Shown here: positions 62,292-64,000 of the stretch, piece after piece
How the letters are laid out: each line of letters starts with the position of its first letter
Position numbering within the stretch: position 1 is the stretch's first letter
Position numbers and translations under genes: made by a program
NCBI GenBank assembly: GCA_035353815.1
Contig: DAOQAG010000021.1
Span: 1-64,000 of the forward strand
Reading direction: 5' to 3'
DNA: 64,000 bases
Source of the DNA: JAKPUX01 sp035353815
Lineage (GTDB): Bacteria > Zhuqueibacterota > Zhuqueibacteria > Residuimicrobiales > Residuimicrobiaceae
The notes under the pieces: generated by a model
What the model was told of the DNA's origin: nothing
The model's input: the letters and a program-made list of their open reading frames with translations, nothing else
Database searches by the model: none

Positions 62292-62880
62292 TATTACATA
62301 CACCTTACTTTCGGACGGACCCTTTGACATTGCACTCAGGCCGATTTTGACCTGGTTGCTCATTACCAATGGAGTTCGATTTGCGATCCAAGCTGAATGG
62401 GCTGATCTTCGCACACTAAAAAATCCACCAACGGTACTTGCCCATAGGATATCTGCTGCTATCCAGAATTATCCTTGTGATCTAGTATTCATTCATCGCG
62501 ATGCAGAACGACAGAGTAGGACGGATCGTGTCCGAGAAATAAGGCGAGCCATAGATGCTCTCTCTTGCATTATAGAATATCCCCCCTACATTTGTGTTAT
62601 TCCCGTACGTATGACAGAGGCGTGGCTTTTTTTTGAAGAGCAGGCAATACGTACAGCTGCCGGCAATTCACATGGCAGGGAATTGCTGGATCTACCTCCG
62701 CCGCGTAAAATAGAAAGCTTGCCTGATCCTAAGAGTCTTTTATATGACCTCTTGAGATCGGCAAGCGGTTTGAGAGGGCGTCGTTTGAATAATATGCCCG
62801 TTAGCGTCTATGCTGCACGAGTTTCAGAATTGATCGAAGATTTTTCACCACTGAGGCAGTTATCAGCTTTTAGTGCTTGA
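62284..62880 (+). CDS. Small partner protein of the ATPase (DUF4276-like, TOPRIM-like)
   Basis: The 198-residue protein begins TYTLLSDGPFDIALRPIL and has LVFIHRDAERQSR, then IPVRMTEAWLFFEEQAIRTAAGN, a run I associate with DUF4276-type proteins encoded next to AAA ATPases. The acidic positions SDG, RDAE and TEAW could form a TOPRIM-like metal site, so it may be a nuclease effector held in check by the ATPase. Both the family name and the fold are inferred. The ATG at 62284 is preferred to the upstream start because it matches the conserved beginning and overlaps the ATPase stop. Confidence 0.65.
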   Translation: MNSITYTLLSDGPFDIALRPILTWLLITNGVRFAIQAEWADLRTLKNPPTVLAHRISAAIQNYPCDLVFIHRDAERQSRTDRVREIRRAIDALSCIIEYPPYICVIPVRMTEAWLFFEEQAIRTAAGNSHGRELLDLPPPRKIESLPDPKSLLYDLLRSASGLRGRRLNNMPVSVYAARVSELIEDFSPLRQLSAFSA

Positions 62881-63162
62881 GGCAGAAGTAAAACAAGTTA
62901 TCGTCGAACGTGGCTGGGGCTGATCATAAACCACGACCATATATGACCCTGCATTTAATCATGCGCGCTATGGGAATACTGCAGGTTCACAGAAAAAAGT
63001 CTTATCGCGCTATTATTGCCTTGATTACTCTGCCGGAAAGACCGGGTCTTTGCATGCGCCCAGGCTGGCAGTACGGCACAGCGTCCGTCGCAAGCACACC
63101 CGGACTGATGGCGAGAGTGCAGCGAGCGCTGCTAATGCCGCGTTCCTACCCCAGGTTTGTCA
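62881..63162. other. Intergenic region without recognised content
   Basis: This lies between the convergent TOPRIM-like and DUF4143 genes. An 86-codon frame is open but has no recognisable protein features. I see no hairpin terminator with a T run and no repeat. Confidence 0.4.
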
Positions 63163-64000
63163 TCAGATGAAAAAGAGGGTGGGGTCAAATTCATGCAACA
63201 AGTGGGAAAATGATACGGCATGCACCTGGTCAGCCAACGGAAAGGAATGATCGCCTGCGTGGATAACATAAAGATGCGTCAGCTTGAGCGTCTCGAGCGT
63301 ACTGTGCATTGAAGCGGTGAGATGAGGTGTTGTCGTGCGCTTGATTTCCACGCCGATTCTTTTTTGTCCGCGCATGAACAAGAGATCCAATTCCGCTCCG
63401 CTGTAGGTTCCCCAAAAGAAGCAATCGCTATAATCGAGTCCCAACTGTATCACCAATTGCTCGATGACAAACCCTTCCCATGATGCCCCGACTTTGGGAT
63501 GTCCCTCGAGTTCATTCGCCGTTTTGATATTCAGTAAGCTATGCAGCAGGCCGCTGTCGGCCAAGTAAATCTTGGGCGCTTTAATTTGCCGTTTTGCGAT
63601 GTTCACGAACCAGGGTTGGAGCTGCCGCACGACGAGGGCGGCGGACAGCATATCGAGATAGCGCCTGATGGTGACATGGGAGATGCCGAGGGATCGTCCG
63701 ATTTCTGAAGCATTAAAAAGCTGACCATGATAGTGGGCCAGCATGGTCAAGAAACGCCGCAGGGTGGTGGCGTTGATATTGAATCCGAACTGGGGAATAT
63801 CCCTCTCGAGAAATGTCCTGATAAAGCCCTTGCGCCATTCATCGCTTAGAGGCAGTGTGCGCGCCAGAAACGAACGCGGAAAACCACCGCGCAGCCATAG
63901 TTTTCTATGTTCCTGCGAGCCGACTTCAAGAAGAGAAAAGGGAAAGAGCTCGTGGTAGATGATGCGTCCCGCCAGAGACTCGGAACTTTGTCGCAGCAGG
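63163..64000 (-). CDS. AAA_14/DUF4143 ATPase, partial (start beyond window)
   Basis: The reading frame is open to the right edge on the minus strand, so the N-terminus, including the P-loop, lies outside. Visible parts are ESLAGRIIYHELFPFSLLE (the post-AAA segment), LWLRGGFPRSF, a winged helix (NASEIGRSLGISHVTIRRYLDMLS) and the DUF4143 end with APKIYLADSGLLHSLL, WGTYSGAELDLLFMRG and VEIKRTTTP. It is related to the protein at 59.3-60.5 kb but clearly diverged. About 280 residues are visible here. Confidence 0.88.
   Translation of the reverse strand, partial: LLRQSSESLAGRIIYHELFPFSLLEVGSQEHRKLWLRGGFPRSFLARTLPLSDEWRKGFIRTFLERDIPQFGFNINATTLRRFLTMLAHYHGQLFNASEIGRSLGISHVTIRRYLDMLSAALVVRQLQPWFVNIAKRQIKAPKIYLADSGLLHSLLNIKTANELEGHPKVGASWEGFVIEQLVIQLGLDYSDCFFWGTYSGAELDLLFMRGQKRIGVEIKRTTTPHLTASMHSTLETLKLTHLYVIHAGDHSFPLADQVHAVSFSHLLHEFDPTLFFI

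Noticed and set aside
62910..63170. 86-codon plus-strand frame after the TOPRIM-like gene
   Set aside because: No ribosome binding site, no similarity that I recognise, and an amino-acid mix typical of noncoding frames.

Overview
The window is a GC-rich, gene-dense chromosomal segment that looks like an uncultivated bacterium of the Fibrobacteres-Chlorobi-Bacteroidetes (FCB) superphylum, for example a KSB1- or Calditrichota-like lineage. The lineage is inferred, not proven. The evidence is TonB-dependent receptors with an N-terminal carboxypeptidase-regulatory domain, a PorV/PorQ-like outer-membrane protein, secreted proteins ending in NPFN-type sorting domains like those of the type IX secretion system, and a BtuG-like surface propeller lipoprotein. 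Three runs of exactly 100 N (39200-39299, 42625-42724, 45184-45283) mark scaffold gaps, and all three lie inside repeats.

Layout. (1) 0-5.7 kb: RapA-type RNA-polymerase-recycling ATPase, an alanine-aminotransferase-like enzyme and a fuculose-phosphate-type class II aldolase. (2) 5.7-16 kb: a major-facilitator transporter, a GH127 glycosidase, and a minus-strand operon acyl-CoA synthetase-folD-fucI-gapN-like dehydrogenase. (3) 16-33.4 kb: a small beta-barrel protein and a lipoprotein, then a glycan-use region: ROK regulator, GH130 phosphorylase, a TonB receptor / 1170-residue secreted protein / PorV-like triad, a GH29 fucosidase with a PA14 domain, and a secreted transglutaminase-like protein. 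FucI, aldolase and GH29 together point to L-fucose use; no fuculokinase gene is visible here. (4) 33.7-38.6 kb: a BKACE-family cleavage enzyme with a GNAT acetyltransferase, a Tat-exported Gfo/Idh/MocA oxidoreductase, a GH128-like lipoprotein, and small Smr and PAS proteins. (5) 38.7-45.5 kb: a 40-bp repeat array, a 41-bp repeat array directly in front of a class D beta-lactamase, a CAP-domain protein, and a Spy-like protein with a MacAB efflux system whose last codons are copied again and again in a 73-bp tandem repeat. (6) 45.8-59.2 kb: an eleven-gene plus-strand island that is the most interesting part of the window. It holds a phosphoesterase lipoprotein, a GntR/UTRA regulator, an alpha-ribazole-kinase-like PurM-fold protein, an ADP-ribosylglycohydrolase-family protein, two BtuB-like receptors, a BtuG-like propeller, then a terminator, a divergent S-adenosylhomocysteine-hydrolase homologue, an adenosine-deaminase-family enzyme, a drug/metabolite-type permease and a BtuF-like binding protein. 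I propose uptake and dismantling of a corrinoid or another nucleoside-containing cofactor. (7) 59.3-64 kb: an accessory, visibly AT-richer tail with two AAA_14/DUF4143 ATPases flanking a two-gene ATPase plus small-partner pair that resembles a phage-defence system. The first DUF4143 gene has two abutting 22-bp palindromes upstream, likely its operator.

A G-rich core, GTGGGCRCSAGATTKSGGGG, occurs in both large tandem arrays and again in the 7.4-kb intergenic region, with degenerate relatives elsewhere. It looks like a lineage-specific intergenic element that can expand into tandem arrays. No rRNA, tRNA, CRISPR array, transposase or replication origin was recognised.
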